In this document: positions 52,892 to 60,216 of the stretch, one piece after another
How the letters are laid out: every line of letters starts with the position of its first letter
Position numbering within the stretch: position 1 is the first letter of the stretch
NCBI RefSeq assembly: GCF_004912275.1
Contig: NZ_STGY01000072.1
Coordinates: 159,323-219,538 of the forward strand
Direction of reading: 5' to 3'
Source of the DNA: Glycomyces buryatensis
GTDB lineage: Bacteria; Actinomycetota; Actinomycetes; Mycobacteriales; Micromonosporaceae
Length of the DNA: 60,216 nucleotides
Notes under the pieces: model-generated
Told to the model about the DNA's origin: nothing
Databases searched by the model: none
The model's input: only the letters and a program-made list of their open reading frames with translations
Made by a program: the position numbers and the translations under genes

Positions 52892-54208
52892 TCAGTCTTT
52901 CGGAGGCGCGGTGCTGGCGCGGGCGACCAAGGTGGTCGCCAGTTCAATGCGGGTCTGCGTCACGGTCCGACCGGCAACCTGCTCCAGCAGCAGCTTCGCG
53001 GCGGTGGCGCCCATCTCGGCAAACGGCTGGCGCACAGTCGACATCGGCGGGCCGCACCACCGGGTGTACGTGACATCGTCGAAGCCCACCACGCTCAGAT
53101 CGCCGGGGATACCGACGCCGGCATGGCGTGCGGCCTCGTAGACCCCGAGCGCCTGCAGGTCGTTGCCGCACAGCAGGGCGGTCGGAGGGTCGGCGAGTCC
53201 CAGCAGCTCCTTGCCGAGTGCCACTCCCTCCTCGAACGAGAACCACATGCCCGTGCGGACCAAGCGTCGGTCCAACGGCGCACCAGCGGCCTCCATGGCG
53301 GCACGCGCGCCTTCGAACCGGTCCCGGGCGCACAGCCGCTCGAGCGGCCCGGTGATCACGCCGATGCGGGTATGGCCGAGGTCGAGCAGGTGCTGTGCGG
53401 CGGCGACGCCACCGTGCCGGTTCGCCGCAGCCACCGAGGGGACCGGACGCAGCGGTTCACTGATCGGATCGAGCACCACCATCGGGATGCCGCTGGCCGC
53501 CAGAAGGCCGTGCTGCTCGGACGTGAAGCCGATATGGGCGACGATCACACCGGTCGGGCGGCGCGCCAGCAGTTCCCGCGCCCAACCGCGGCCGGACGAC
53601 TCCTCCTGTCGCGCATCGGTGAAGGCCACTGCCAGCCCATGCTCGGCGACGACCCCCTGCACGCCCCGCATGACCTCCACGGCGATTTGGCCGTTCATGC
53701 CGTAGAAGGTCACCTCGACGCTCGCCGCCCGAGTCACCTTCTCCGGGCGGCGATACCCCTCTTCCCGCAGCAGCCGCTCCACGCGCCTCCGCGTCTCGGC
53801 GGCCACTCCCGGACGCCCGTTGAGCACCTTCGACACGGTCGGCGCCGACACTCCGGCCATCTGCGCGACCGCCGCGACCGTCAATTGACGCCCCTCCCGC
53901 TCTTTGGGTCGCTCGGAGACGGTGCCCTCTGGGGCTGCGGCGCCGCCGTTCTTCTGCCCTTTCGCGGACTCTCCACCCCGCCCTCGGGCTGCACGAGTCT
54001 TCGAACGCTCGGCGGCCTCGTCGAGCAGGCGAGCGCGCACCCGCTCGGCCTCGGCCTCGGCGTCCGGGCCGGCGGGCACCGTCTCCGTCAAGTAGCGGCG
54101 CTTCCCGGACACCGGGTCGAGGCCGTCGTAGACCCGCACCCGCAGCGACCCACTCGGGAGCCGTTCGATCTCACCGCGGGACCGCCGCGGACCGGAAGGA
54201 GTCCTCAT
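52892..54208 (-). CDS. LacI-family regulator with integrase-like N-terminal DNA-binding domain
   Basis: The product has 438 aa, about 100 longer than usual for LacI. Residues 12-66 (GEIERLPSGSLRVRVYDG, DPVSGKRRYLTET, then a charged helix) look like the arm-type DNA-binding domain at the start of actinobacterial tyrosine recombinases. A low-complexity linker (67-108) joins it to a standard LacI HTH (109-155, LTVAAVAQMAGVSAPTVSKVLNG) and sugar-binding core (GVITGPLERLCARDRFEG, LLCGNDLQALG, VVGFDDV). It is divergent from the GH30 gene and upstream of GH62, so it probably represses xylan-degrading genes. The -10-like TAGGAT (54215-54220) ends six bases before the ATG, suggesting a leaderless mRNA. 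Confidence 0.9.
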   Translation of the reverse strand: MRTPSGPRRSRGEIERLPSGSLRVRVYDGLDPVSGKRRYLTETVPAGPDAEAEAERVRARLLDEAAERSKTRAARGRGGESAKGQKNGGAAAPEGTVSERPKEREGRQLTVAAVAQMAGVSAPTVSKVLNGRPGVAAETRRRVERLLREEGYRRPEKVTRAASVEVTFYGMNGQIAVEVMRGVQGVVAEHGLAVAFTDARQEESSGRGWARELLARRPTGVIVAHIGFTSEQHGLLAASGIPMVVLDPISEPLRPVPSVAAANRHGGVAAAQHLLDLGHTRIGVITGPLERLCARDRFEGARAAMEAAGAPLDRRLVRTGMWFSFEEGVALGKELLGLADPPTALLCGNDLQALGVYEAARHAGVGIPGDLSVVGFDDVTYTRWCGPPMSTVRQPFAEMGATAAKLLLEQVAGRTVTQTRIELATTLVARASTAPPKD

Positions 54209-54537
54209 GGAGCCATCCTAGCGACGAGGATCGTGCCAGTGGGACTCGATGTAGCTCCATGAACGGCTCCACGAGCGGTGGAAATCGGCGATCTCCGAAC
54301 GCCTTCAACGCCGTCCGGCCGGAGGGGCGCCGCGAGAGTCGCTTCTCATGGTTTCGAGCTGTTTCATTCATGCGTTTCGACAAGAAAGTCGTTCCACAGT
54401 GACCATGCACAATGTATTGACGTATTCCTATCTTCGAATTAATCTCTGTGAATGGCGATGACAGGACGCCAGTTCAGTTGTTCGCCGAAACCGACCAATG
54501 CGGCGCGTGTCGATTCCGCGTCGCAGGAGGAGGAACC
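54209..54537. other. 329-bp divergent intergenic region
   Basis: This lies between the LacI and GH30 genes. It holds the likely LacI -10 box at one end and the GH30 promoter (54417-54445) with a 90-base leader at the other. TGGTTTCG at 54349-54356 repeats the core of the 24-bp block at 2085-2108. No gene is seen. Confidence 0.6.
54417..54445 (+). promoter_or_regulatory. GH30 promoter
   Basis: TTGACG (54417-54422), 17 bases and TAATCT (54440-54445) are close to consensus. The spacer is AT-rich and contains TTCGAA. Confidence 0.75.
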
Positions 54538-55806
54538 ATGACACCCCGTCGAGGCCGATCAGAGTCCGCAAGGCCGCAGTCGCTGCGTCGACGGTCGCTA
54601 CTGGCGGCGGGCACCGCGCTACCGATCCTCGCGAGCGCGAAGCCCGCCGCGGCGCAATCCGGGGTGGTCGTCGAGCCGTCGATCGTGCAGCAGACGATCC
54701 TGGGTTTCGGCGGCATGAACCACACGGTCTGGATCAACGATCTGACCCCCGGCCAGCGCGAGACGGCGTTCGGCAATGGACAGGGGCAGTTGGGCTTCAC
54801 CGTGCTGCGGATCCCGGTCTACGAGGACCGGTCGAGGTGGAGCGGCGAAGTCGCGACCGCCCGGCGCGCCAGCGAGCTCGGGGCCAAGGTCATCGCCTCG
54901 CCGTGGAATCCGCCGGCGTCGATGACCGAGACCTTCTCCGGTGGCAAGCGCCTGCGCCACGACGAATACGCCGCCTACGCGCAGCACCTCAACGACTTCG
55001 TTTCGTTCATGAGCGACAACGGGGTCAACCTGTACGGCATCTCGGTGCAGAACGAACCGGACTACGCGCACGACTGGACGGCGTGGACCCCGAGCGAGAT
55101 CGTCAGATTCCTGCGCTACAACGCCGGATCGCTCAACGCCAGGGTCATCGCACCGGAGTCGTTCCAGTACCGCAAGAACCTCTCCGACCCCATCCTCAAC
55201 GACCCTCAGGCCCTGGCCAATCTCGACATCCTCGGCGCCCACCTCTACGGCACCCAGTCCGCGGACCTCCCCTACCCGAACTTCCGGGAGAAGGGCTCCG
55301 GCAAGGAGCTGTGGATGACCGAGGTCTACCACCCCAACAGCAGCGACTCGGCCGATCTCTGGCCCCAAGCGCTCGACGTCGGCGAGCACATCCACCGGTC
55401 GCTGTTGTACGGCCGGTTCCAGACCTACGTGTGGTGGTACATCCGCCGCTCCTACGGCCCCATGCGCGAAGACGGCCGGATCAGCAAGCGCGGAGCGAAC
55501 ATGGCGCACTTCTCGAAGTGGGTCCGCCCGGGCTACTCGCGGATCACCGCGACCGCGAACCCTCAGTCGAACGTCTACATCACGGCGTTCAAGAGCGGCT
55601 CCAAGACCGTCATCGTCGCCGTCAACAAGAACAGTTCACCGGCGTACCACCCGTACACCATCAAGGACACCGGGTCCGCGAGCGTCTCGACCTGGCTGAC
55701 GGATGCGAACCGGACCCTCGAGCACTACAACACCTTCAACATCTCGAACGGCTCCTTCAACGCCCAACTCCCGGCCCGCAGCATCAGGACCTTCGTCGTG
55801 GAGTAG
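54538..55806 (+). CDS. Secreted GH30_8-type glucuronoxylanase
   Basis: The product has 422 aa from the ATG at 54538, with AGGAGGAGG just upstream (the earlier in-frame ATG at 54448 is not credible). Sec/Tat-like signal 1-40 (RRRSLLAAG to AAAQ). GH30 barrel and side beta-domain: GFGGMNHTVWINDL, Glu173 in SVQNEPDY (acid/base), Glu262 in WMTEVYHP (nucleophile), and the Arg-bearing loop WWYIRRSYGPM that in subfamily 8 grips the glucuronic acid branch. It should cut xylan next to methylglucuronosyl groups. With GH62 and LacI it forms a glucuronoarabinoxylan module. Confidence 0.92.
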   Translation: MTPRRGRSESARPQSLRRRSLLAAGTALPILASAKPAAAQSGVVVEPSIVQQTILGFGGMNHTVWINDLTPGQRETAFGNGQGQLGFTVLRIPVYEDRSRWSGEVATARRASELGAKVIASPWNPPASMTETFSGGKRLRHDEYAAYAQHLNDFVSFMSDNGVNLYGISVQNEPDYAHDWTAWTPSEIVRFLRYNAGSLNARVIAPESFQYRKNLSDPILNDPQALANLDILGAHLYGTQSADLPYPNFREKGSGKELWMTEVYHPNSSDSADLWPQALDVGEHIHRSLLYGRFQTYVWWYIRRSYGPMREDGRISKRGANMAHFSKWVRPGYSRITATANPQSNVYITAFKSGSKTVIVAVNKNSSPAYHPYTIKDTGSASVSTWLTDANRTLEHYNTFNISNGSFNAQLPARSIRTFVVE

Positions 55807-55825
55807 CTCCAATCGCGAACGAACC

Positions 55826-56482
55826 TCACCGAGGTTCGACCGGAGTCGCCTGCCCGGGGGCCCGTTCGTCCACGACCACCAGATCCGGTGCGAAGTGGGC
55901 CACGCCCGCGGCCAACTCGGGAGCGCACCGGTAGGAGAGCCGGACACTGTGCTTCTGCACCCCGCCGGGCAGCCATTCCGGAACGCCGTTGGGCCGCAAG
56001 TCACTCGCGGCCCAATCGCGCCCGCTCGCAACCTGCTGGAAGCCCTTGGTCCGGGCGGTGTCCGGCACGATGCCTACCTGCGGTTCCCAGCCGGGAATGA
56101 ACCCGAGCCGTCTGACCCTCCGGCGCCAGATCACGATCCGATCGATCTCGCCCCACCGCACGGAGACCTTGGCCTTGCCGCGGAGCCGGACTCGGTCGGC
56201 GTCCAAGCGCACCACCGGGGCACGGAAGAACAAACTGATCACCAGCGCCAGCGGGTAACCGAGCGCTCCGACGACGAGCATCAGCATCCCGGCCCAGGCG
56301 AACGTCGGCACGTCGTACTCACCCGTGATCGGGTCGCGGGCCATCGCCTCACCGGTGCCGGCGGCGGCCAAGAGCCACGGGGAGGCGAGCAGCACAAGGA
56401 GGCCGAACGACAGCCAAAGCCAGGTCGACGGTTCGATACGGTCCTTGACGGTGATTTCGGTGAGACGATCGTTCCCGGACAT
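55826..56482 (-). CDS. Membrane protein with PH-like domain
   Basis: The product has 218 aa. Two membrane helices (about 20-42, STWLWLSFGLLVLLASPWLL; about 62-86, WAGMLMLVVGALGYPLALVIS) precede a soluble beta-rich part (VVRLDADRVRLRGKAKVSVRWGEIDRIVIWRRR) like bacterial PH domains of the YdbT/YdjM kind. Function unknown. It converges with the GH30 gene with only 19 bases between stops. Confidence 0.75.
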   Translation of the reverse strand: MSGNDRLTEITVKDRIEPSTWLWLSFGLLVLLASPWLLAAAGTGEAMARDPITGEYDVPTFAWAGMLMLVVGALGYPLALVISLFFRAPVVRLDADRVRLRGKAKVSVRWGEIDRIVIWRRRVRRLGFIPGWEPQVGIVPDTARTKGFQQVASGRDWAASDLRPNGVPEWLPGGVQKHSVRLSYRCAPELAAGVAHFAPDLVVVDERAPGQATPVEPR

Positions 56483-56677
56483 GTGCAGACCTCACGTTCG
56501 AGTGGAGTCTCATTATGCCGACACGGAGCCAGCCGGAGGTCCCCGGTGATCCGTCCAGGACAAAGGGCTGTCCGTACACTCGCGGCAATGAGTGAACCCA
56601 TCGGGCCGTGCCGTATCGCCTCCTGAAGCGGGACCTCACCACGCGGCATCAGGCCCATCAGCTCGAGGAACTCACCC

Positions 56678-57964
56678 ATGGCCAGCAGTGACATGCTCCC
56701 CTACGTCTACCGGATCACCAAGTACGATCCCGCCGACCGCGACGACTCAGGCCACTACATCGGCGCCGAGGAGATAACCAGTGACCACGGCCCGATCGAA
56801 GCGGCGTATCTCCGAGCGGTGGCCGCCTTCGCTGAGGACGCCGGCATCGAGCGACTGGCCATTCGGGAGCCAGAGGCCGCAAGTTTCGTCCACTTCGGTG
56901 TCGAGCCGGCCCTGCCGGGTCATGGCCTGGCCGGCATCTTCCCGCCGGACCTGACCGGCTACCACGACGGCGCAAAGGTCACTGTCGATGTCGGGCTGGA
57001 ACTGGTCCGGGCGATGCTCCGCGACAACGGCGCGTGGTGCCGGTTGGAGGTGGAGGGCGCGTTCGCCGTGCATGTCGGATGGGACCAGTACGTCTATGTA
57101 GGCACCAGCACGCCGAGCGCCAACGCCTTGGCCCGTACCCGCGCACTCGGACTCTTCCCTGAACGCCTGGACACCTCCCCCTACGACGTGACGTTCGATG
57201 AGCACGACGGCGAGCAACGCCCCGCCGACGACGAATTCTGGGCCCGACTGGAGTGGCTCGTCGCCATGGGCAAGGCCGCGATCCTGGAAGAGTGCTTCGT
57301 CCGCAACGCCTCCCGCTGGCACCGCCTCACCAAAGACACATTGGACACCGTGCGTGCCCGACTCAATCCACGCGCGCAGTTGACCGTCTGGCCGGATCTG
57401 TCCACGGACGTCGAGGCGGTCATCGCAGGCCTCCCCGACGAGGGCCTGGTCGAAGTCGTCTGGGAGGACGAGGACGGGCGGATCACCGGCACCGTCGCTG
57501 ACGAGACCCAGTTCCGTGAACTGGCCGAAGAAGTCAGCCGCGCCCGAGCCGCGACCGCATTGTCCTTGTACACCGATGAACGCCATCCCCTCTTCACCGC
57601 GGTCCTGCCCGACAGCGATGGCGTGTTGCGGGCTCGATGGCGGACCGAACCGACGCCGAGCGACCGGCACTGGGCCATCCTGAAGACGCTTCACAGAGGA
57701 CAACTGTGCACGGGGACGGTGACCGAGATCGCTAGCTTCGGCGTCACGTTCGTCGACATCGGCGGCTTCACCGCGATGATCAACATTCCCGAATTGTCCT
57801 GGCGGCGGATCGACCACCCCACTGACGTCATATCGGTCGGCCAGGAGATCACCGCCAAGATCCTCGACGTCGACATGGTGCGGGAGCGTGTGACGCTCTC
57901 ACTGAAGGCACTGCAGGACAATCCAATGCTCGAAGACGACAGCGACGGAACCGACCCCCGCTGA
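56678..57964 (+). CDS. S1 RNA-binding domain protein
   Basis: The product has 428 aa from the ATG at 56678 (GAGGAA nearby). The C-terminal part (about 340-413) is an S1 OB fold (LCTGTVTEIASFGVTFVDIGGFTAMINIPELSW, then ISVGQEITAKILDVD...RVTLSLKAL). The N-terminal 330 residues are acidic and not recognised; they begin PYVYRITKYDPADRD and include YVGTSTPSANA. A cytoplasmic RNA-binding or ribosome-associated role is inferred from the S1 domain only. Confidence 0.82.
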   Translation: MASSDMLPYVYRITKYDPADRDDSGHYIGAEEITSDHGPIEAAYLRAVAAFAEDAGIERLAIREPEAASFVHFGVEPALPGHGLAGIFPPDLTGYHDGAKVTVDVGLELVRAMLRDNGAWCRLEVEGAFAVHVGWDQYVYVGTSTPSANALARTRALGLFPERLDTSPYDVTFDEHDGEQRPADDEFWARLEWLVAMGKAAILEECFVRNASRWHRLTKDTLDTVRARLNPRAQLTVWPDLSTDVEAVIAGLPDEGLVEVVWEDEDGRITGTVADETQFRELAEEVSRARAATALSLYTDERHPLFTAVLPDSDGVLRARWRTEPTPSDRHWAILKTLHRGQLCTGTVTEIASFGVTFVDIGGFTAMINIPELSWRRIDHPTDVISVGQEITAKILDVDMVRERVTLSLKALQDNPMLEDDSDGTDPR

Positions 57965-58033
57965 ATCAGCGGGTCCGGTAGCGCGCGAGCGACAGCGGGC
58001 TCGTGATCGCTGGGGGTCGACCAGGCCCGACGT

Positions 58034-59578
58034 TCAGCACTCGTCGTTGCCGACAAACACATAGGACACAGTGATCTGGTCGTCGAACGACCGACGCGTT
58101 CCAGCCTCCGGGTTCTGTTCGATGGCCTCGCAATCCTCGTATGCGGGTCCCTGGTCGGTTCGCCGAGTGCCCTCGGCCACCACGTTGGTGAATCCGGCCT
58201 CGGCAAGCTCCTGCTTTGCCGCGGCGATCGAATCGCCGACGACGTCAGGTACGGTGCCGGTGGAGGCCACCGCTTCCTCCTCCTCTTCTTCTTCCTCCTC
58301 CCCCGTAGTGGTAACGGGGCCGGGGGGCGTCGGTTCCGCGGAGGTGGCGGAATCGTCGCCGTCCTCTTCCCGCGGCTCGGACGTCGGTGGGGTGCTGGTC
58401 TCCTCGCTTTCGGGACCGTCGGCGTCCGTCTCGCTGGAGCTCGCATCGCCGGTCGCGTCGAAATAGGTCGGAAATGCCGCGTCGTCCGAGTCGGTGTCGA
58501 CGCGGGGGTCATCGGTGTCCTGCGGGGCGCGGTTGGCCAGGGAGACTCCAATGACGGCGGTGACCGCGATGAAGAGCACCAGGATCGCCACCAGGACACC
58601 GGGGCTGGGCTGCAACCGAGTCGGGGGCGGGACCTCGGGATGGGACGCGTCGCTCTGCGGCCGGGCGAGCGCGGCGAGCGCCGATCCCTCGGCGATCACG
58701 AGTTCCGGTATCTCGGGCAGGATCGGCTCGACTCTGAGGTGCAGGCGAAGGATGCTCGCGACCAGCGGCGTCCGGCTCGCCCCGCCCACCAGGAGCAGAC
58801 CCGCGAGCTGATCCGCGCCGACCCCCGCCTCTAGCATGACGTCCCTGATCAGGGCCACCGTCTGGAGGATCGCGGGAGTGAGACTCTCGTCCGCCTCGTC
58901 GCGCATCAAGCGCAGCTCACGGCCGAATCCAGGCAGGGAGACCGTTGCGGTCGGGTGGTCGGTCAGATGCTCGCGGGCGCGCCTGACCTCCTCGAGAAGG
59001 GTCTCTCGCAGCGTGGTCTCGGCCGGGTCGGCCTCCCGTTTCCAGAACTCGGGATTGTCGGTGCGATACCGGCTCGCGAGGTAGTCGAGTAGGAGCCGGT
59101 CGAATTCGCGCCCGCCGACGCCGTCGTCGCTTCCCGCGGCCACCACGTGGTACTGGTCGCCTTCGCGGCGGACGACGCCGACATTGCACGATCCCGCTCC
59201 GAGACCGTAGACGAGGAGCGGCGTACCGGGATCCGGTTCGCAGTCTCGCATTTCGGCGAAAAATCGGGCGGCGGCCTCGGGCTCGGACACGAGTACGACC
59301 CCCTCGAACCCCGCGTTCGCCGCGGCTTCGGCATGCGCTCGGCGCCGGGTCGAATCCCAGGTGGCGGGGACTGCGAGGGCGACCGACGCAAGCTCGTCCG
59401 GGCGCCCCTGCCGGGCGGTGCGGATCGCCGCGGAAAGGGCGTCGGACACCGGATCCTCGATCGCGGTTCGGTCGACGTGCCGGGTCTCAGATCGATCGTC
59501 GCTGCGGCGAGTCGACACTGTAGTGGACGACGACCCCAGATCGACACCTACGCCAACGGCTCGCGGCACAGAATACAT
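58034..59578 (-). CDS. Hsp70-like ATPase fused to membrane helix and PASTA domain
   Basis: The product has 514 aa from the ATG at 59578; the longer frame from 59770 has no ribosome site. Residues 8-300 form an Hsp70/actin-fold nucleotide-binding domain (VGVGVDLGSSSTTVST, YGLGAGSCNVGVV, VGGREFDRLLLDYL, LLVGGASRTPLV) without the peptide-binding domain. A single membrane helix (about 322-348) follows, then an acidic Thr/Ser/Pro/Glu-rich linker with a poly-Glu run and a PASTA domain (about 450-512, TVPDVVGDSIAAAKQELAEAGF). PASTA domains bind peptidoglycan. The -10-like TAGGCT (59586-59591, minus) ends seven bases before the ATG, so the mRNA may be leaderless. Confidence 0.87.
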   Translation of the reverse strand: MYSVPRAVGVGVDLGSSSTTVSTRRSDDRSETRHVDRTAIEDPVSDALSAAIRTARQGRPDELASVALAVPATWDSTRRRAHAEAAANAGFEGVVLVSEPEAAARFFAEMRDCEPDPGTPLLVYGLGAGSCNVGVVRREGDQYHVVAAGSDDGVGGREFDRLLLDYLASRYRTDNPEFWKREADPAETTLRETLLEEVRRAREHLTDHPTATVSLPGFGRELRLMRDEADESLTPAILQTVALIRDVMLEAGVGADQLAGLLLVGGASRTPLVASILRLHLRVEPILPEIPELVIAEGSALAALARPQSDASHPEVPPPTRLQPSPGVLVAILVLFIAVTAVIGVSLANRAPQDTDDPRVDTDSDDAAFPTYFDATGDASSSETDADGPESEETSTPPTSEPREEDGDDSATSAEPTPPGPVTTTGEEEEEEEEEAVASTGTVPDVVGDSIAAAKQELAEAGFTNVVAEGTRRTDQGPAYEDCEAIEQNPEAGTRRSFDDQITVSYVFVGNDEC

Positions 59579-59940
59579 AAATATGAGCCTATATGTTGGA
59601 AACGGTACGGTTCCAGGGGTCCGACGTGCTTTTCGTTCGCCCGCTTGAAGAAACCACCCCGGACAACGCGGAACCGGTGGAACCTCCAGGCCGGTGCCCA
59701 CCGCAACCTCACCGACCACACGGCATCGGGATAGAACACGTTCCTCGAAATTCAACGAAACCATTGACATTTGTCAATATTCTGATGGATCATAGTTTCA
59801 CTAGTCGATCCAACAAAAAATCCCATCCGGAAGCCCCCTTCGGACTGAGATGCACCTCGAGAGACGGAGGCCCGAGCCGGGACCCGCATCAGGAGGGATC
59901 AGCGGCTCCGCCGCTCCGGATCCAACGGCGAGGGAGAGAC
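59579..59940. other. 362-bp divergent intergenic region
   Basis: This holds the leaderless Hsp70-gene promoter at one end and the plus-strand promoter with the shared 24-bp block (59746-59793) in the middle. The rest, up to 59940, is a leader with no gene I can support. Confidence 0.55.
59746..59793 (+). promoter_or_regulatory. Promoter with 24-bp block shared with the GH12 promoter
   Basis: Bases 59746-59769 are identical to the minus strand of 2085-2108 and end in TTGACA (59764-59769). GATCAT (59788-59793) at 18 bases is the likely -10. TTGACA-TT-TGTCAA forms a small palindrome over the -35 box. It should drive a secreted enzyme gene to the right. Confidence 0.65.
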
Positions 59941-60057
59941 ATGCGATCCGCGCGGAAACGGTGGTCCCGTCGTCAGCTCTTCGCGACGGTCGCGACCGCG
60001 ACGAGCGTGGCAGCCGGCGCCTTCGGCTTCCGCGGGACGCCGGTGCGGCCACCGTGA
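59941..60057 (+). pseudogene. Signal-peptide-like reading frame ending early
   Basis: The ATG at 59941 opens a frame of 38 codons (MRSARKRWSRRQLFATVATA, then SVAAGAFGF) that looks like an export signal with twin arginines but stops at 60055-60057 just past the expected cleavage site. Other frames continue but I cannot join them to a known protein. It may be the remnant of a frameshifted exported protein, or a short leader peptide. GGGAGAG lies four bases upstream. Confidence 0.4.
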
Positions 60058-60182
60058 TCTCGAGCCGCTCGGATCGCGAAACCTGTACGGCACCTCCGGT
60101 GGCCAGGTTCGCTGGAACACCGGCGTCGACAGGTTCTTCAAACGTCACTATCAACAGGGAAGATTAGAAAGGGGAAGTACAC

Positions 60183-60216
60183 GTGGGTTCAAGAAAGGGA
60201 AGGTTCAGGGCCGCGT
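60183..60216 (+). CDS. Possible start of a further protein, cut by the window edge
   Basis: AAAGGGG (60168-60174) lies eight bases before a GTG at 60183, which opens MGSRKGRFRAA to the end of the window. The basic start would suit a signal peptide. Only eleven codons are visible, so this is weak. Confidence 0.3.
   Translation, partial: MGSRKGRFRAA

Noticed and set aside
58272..58302. Run of CTC/CTT triplets that looks like a simple repeat
   Set aside because: It encodes the poly-Glu stretch of the Hsp70-PASTA linker, so it is coding low complexity rather than a separate repeat element.
1..60216. CRISPR arrays, tRNA or rRNA genes, insertion sequences and attachment sites
   Set aside because: I looked for regularly spaced repeats, cloverleaf-like segments, transposase motifs and terminal repeats and found none I could support. 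The integrase-like domain at 54000-54208 is part of a LacI protein, not a recombinase.

Overview
The window is high-GC DNA with dense, often overlapping genes. It has Tat and Sec secreted glycosidases, an actinobacterial-type CUT1 sugar transporter without its own ATPase, an NB-ARC/TPR regulator, leaderless promoters and TANNNT -10 boxes. This points to a filamentous, plant-litter-degrading actinomycete (Glycomyces- or Streptomyces-like lifestyle). The genus cannot be fixed from the sequence alone. No rRNA, tRNA, CRISPR array or transposase was seen.

Layout. (1) 1-10646 is a secreted plant cell-wall block. It holds two paralogous Tat-exported alpha/beta-hydrolases (the first cut by the window edge), a GH12 glucanase, two paralogous GH43-type enzymes with FIVAR-like helical repeats, a PL9-type pectate lyase and an AraC regulator. 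(2) 10844-20957 is a six-gene operon: a DUF5107/TPR protein, a GH35 beta-galactosidase, a lipoprotein sugar-binding protein, two permeases and a GH5-like glycosidase. With the GH43 enzymes this looks like an uptake and breakdown system for galactose-rich plant polysaccharide. (3) 21059-28395 is an accessory island. A large TPR-CHAT caspase-like protein is divergent from a small membrane protein and is followed by five small genes, one of them SUKH. This is the best candidate for an undescribed conflict or defence system. (4) 28593-31062 is a MerR regulator and the secreted peptidase it probably controls, through a promoter with a 19-bp spacer that carries a palindrome.

(5) 31183-39417 is a hydroxycinnamate unit. 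A CE1 esterase of feruloyl/acetylxylan type is broken by an in-frame amber codon. Next come an MHS-type transporter and, divergent from it, an operon for a PaaX-family regulator, SDR, amidohydrolase, CoA ligase, MaoC hydratase and PobA. Together they would import p-coumarate-like acids, shorten the side chain as CoA esters, and turn 4-hydroxybenzoate into protocatechuate. (6) 39547-48961 is mixed: an HTH/NB-ARC/TPR regulator, an aldo/keto reductase, an Imm32-like protein, a divergent NAD-dependent DNA ligase, a phosphotransferase-like kinase, a hypothetical protein and an EF-hand protein. (7) 49182-55806 is a second polysaccharide block: GH42 beta-galactosidase, GH62 arabinofuranosidase with CBM35, a LacI regulator carrying an unusual integrase-like N-terminal domain, and a GH30_8-type glucuronoxylanase. 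(8) 55826-60216 holds a PH-like membrane protein, an S1-domain protein, an Hsp70-TM-PASTA fusion and the damaged or partial start of another exported protein.

Regulation is unusually readable. Several promoters have good -35/-10 boxes with palindromes placed over them. A 13-bp motif centred on TATCGATA is shared by the GH62 and second-esterase promoters. A 24-bp promoter block is identical at both ends of the window. An 81-bp promoter block is repeated upstream of the second GH43 gene and of the DUF5107 operon.
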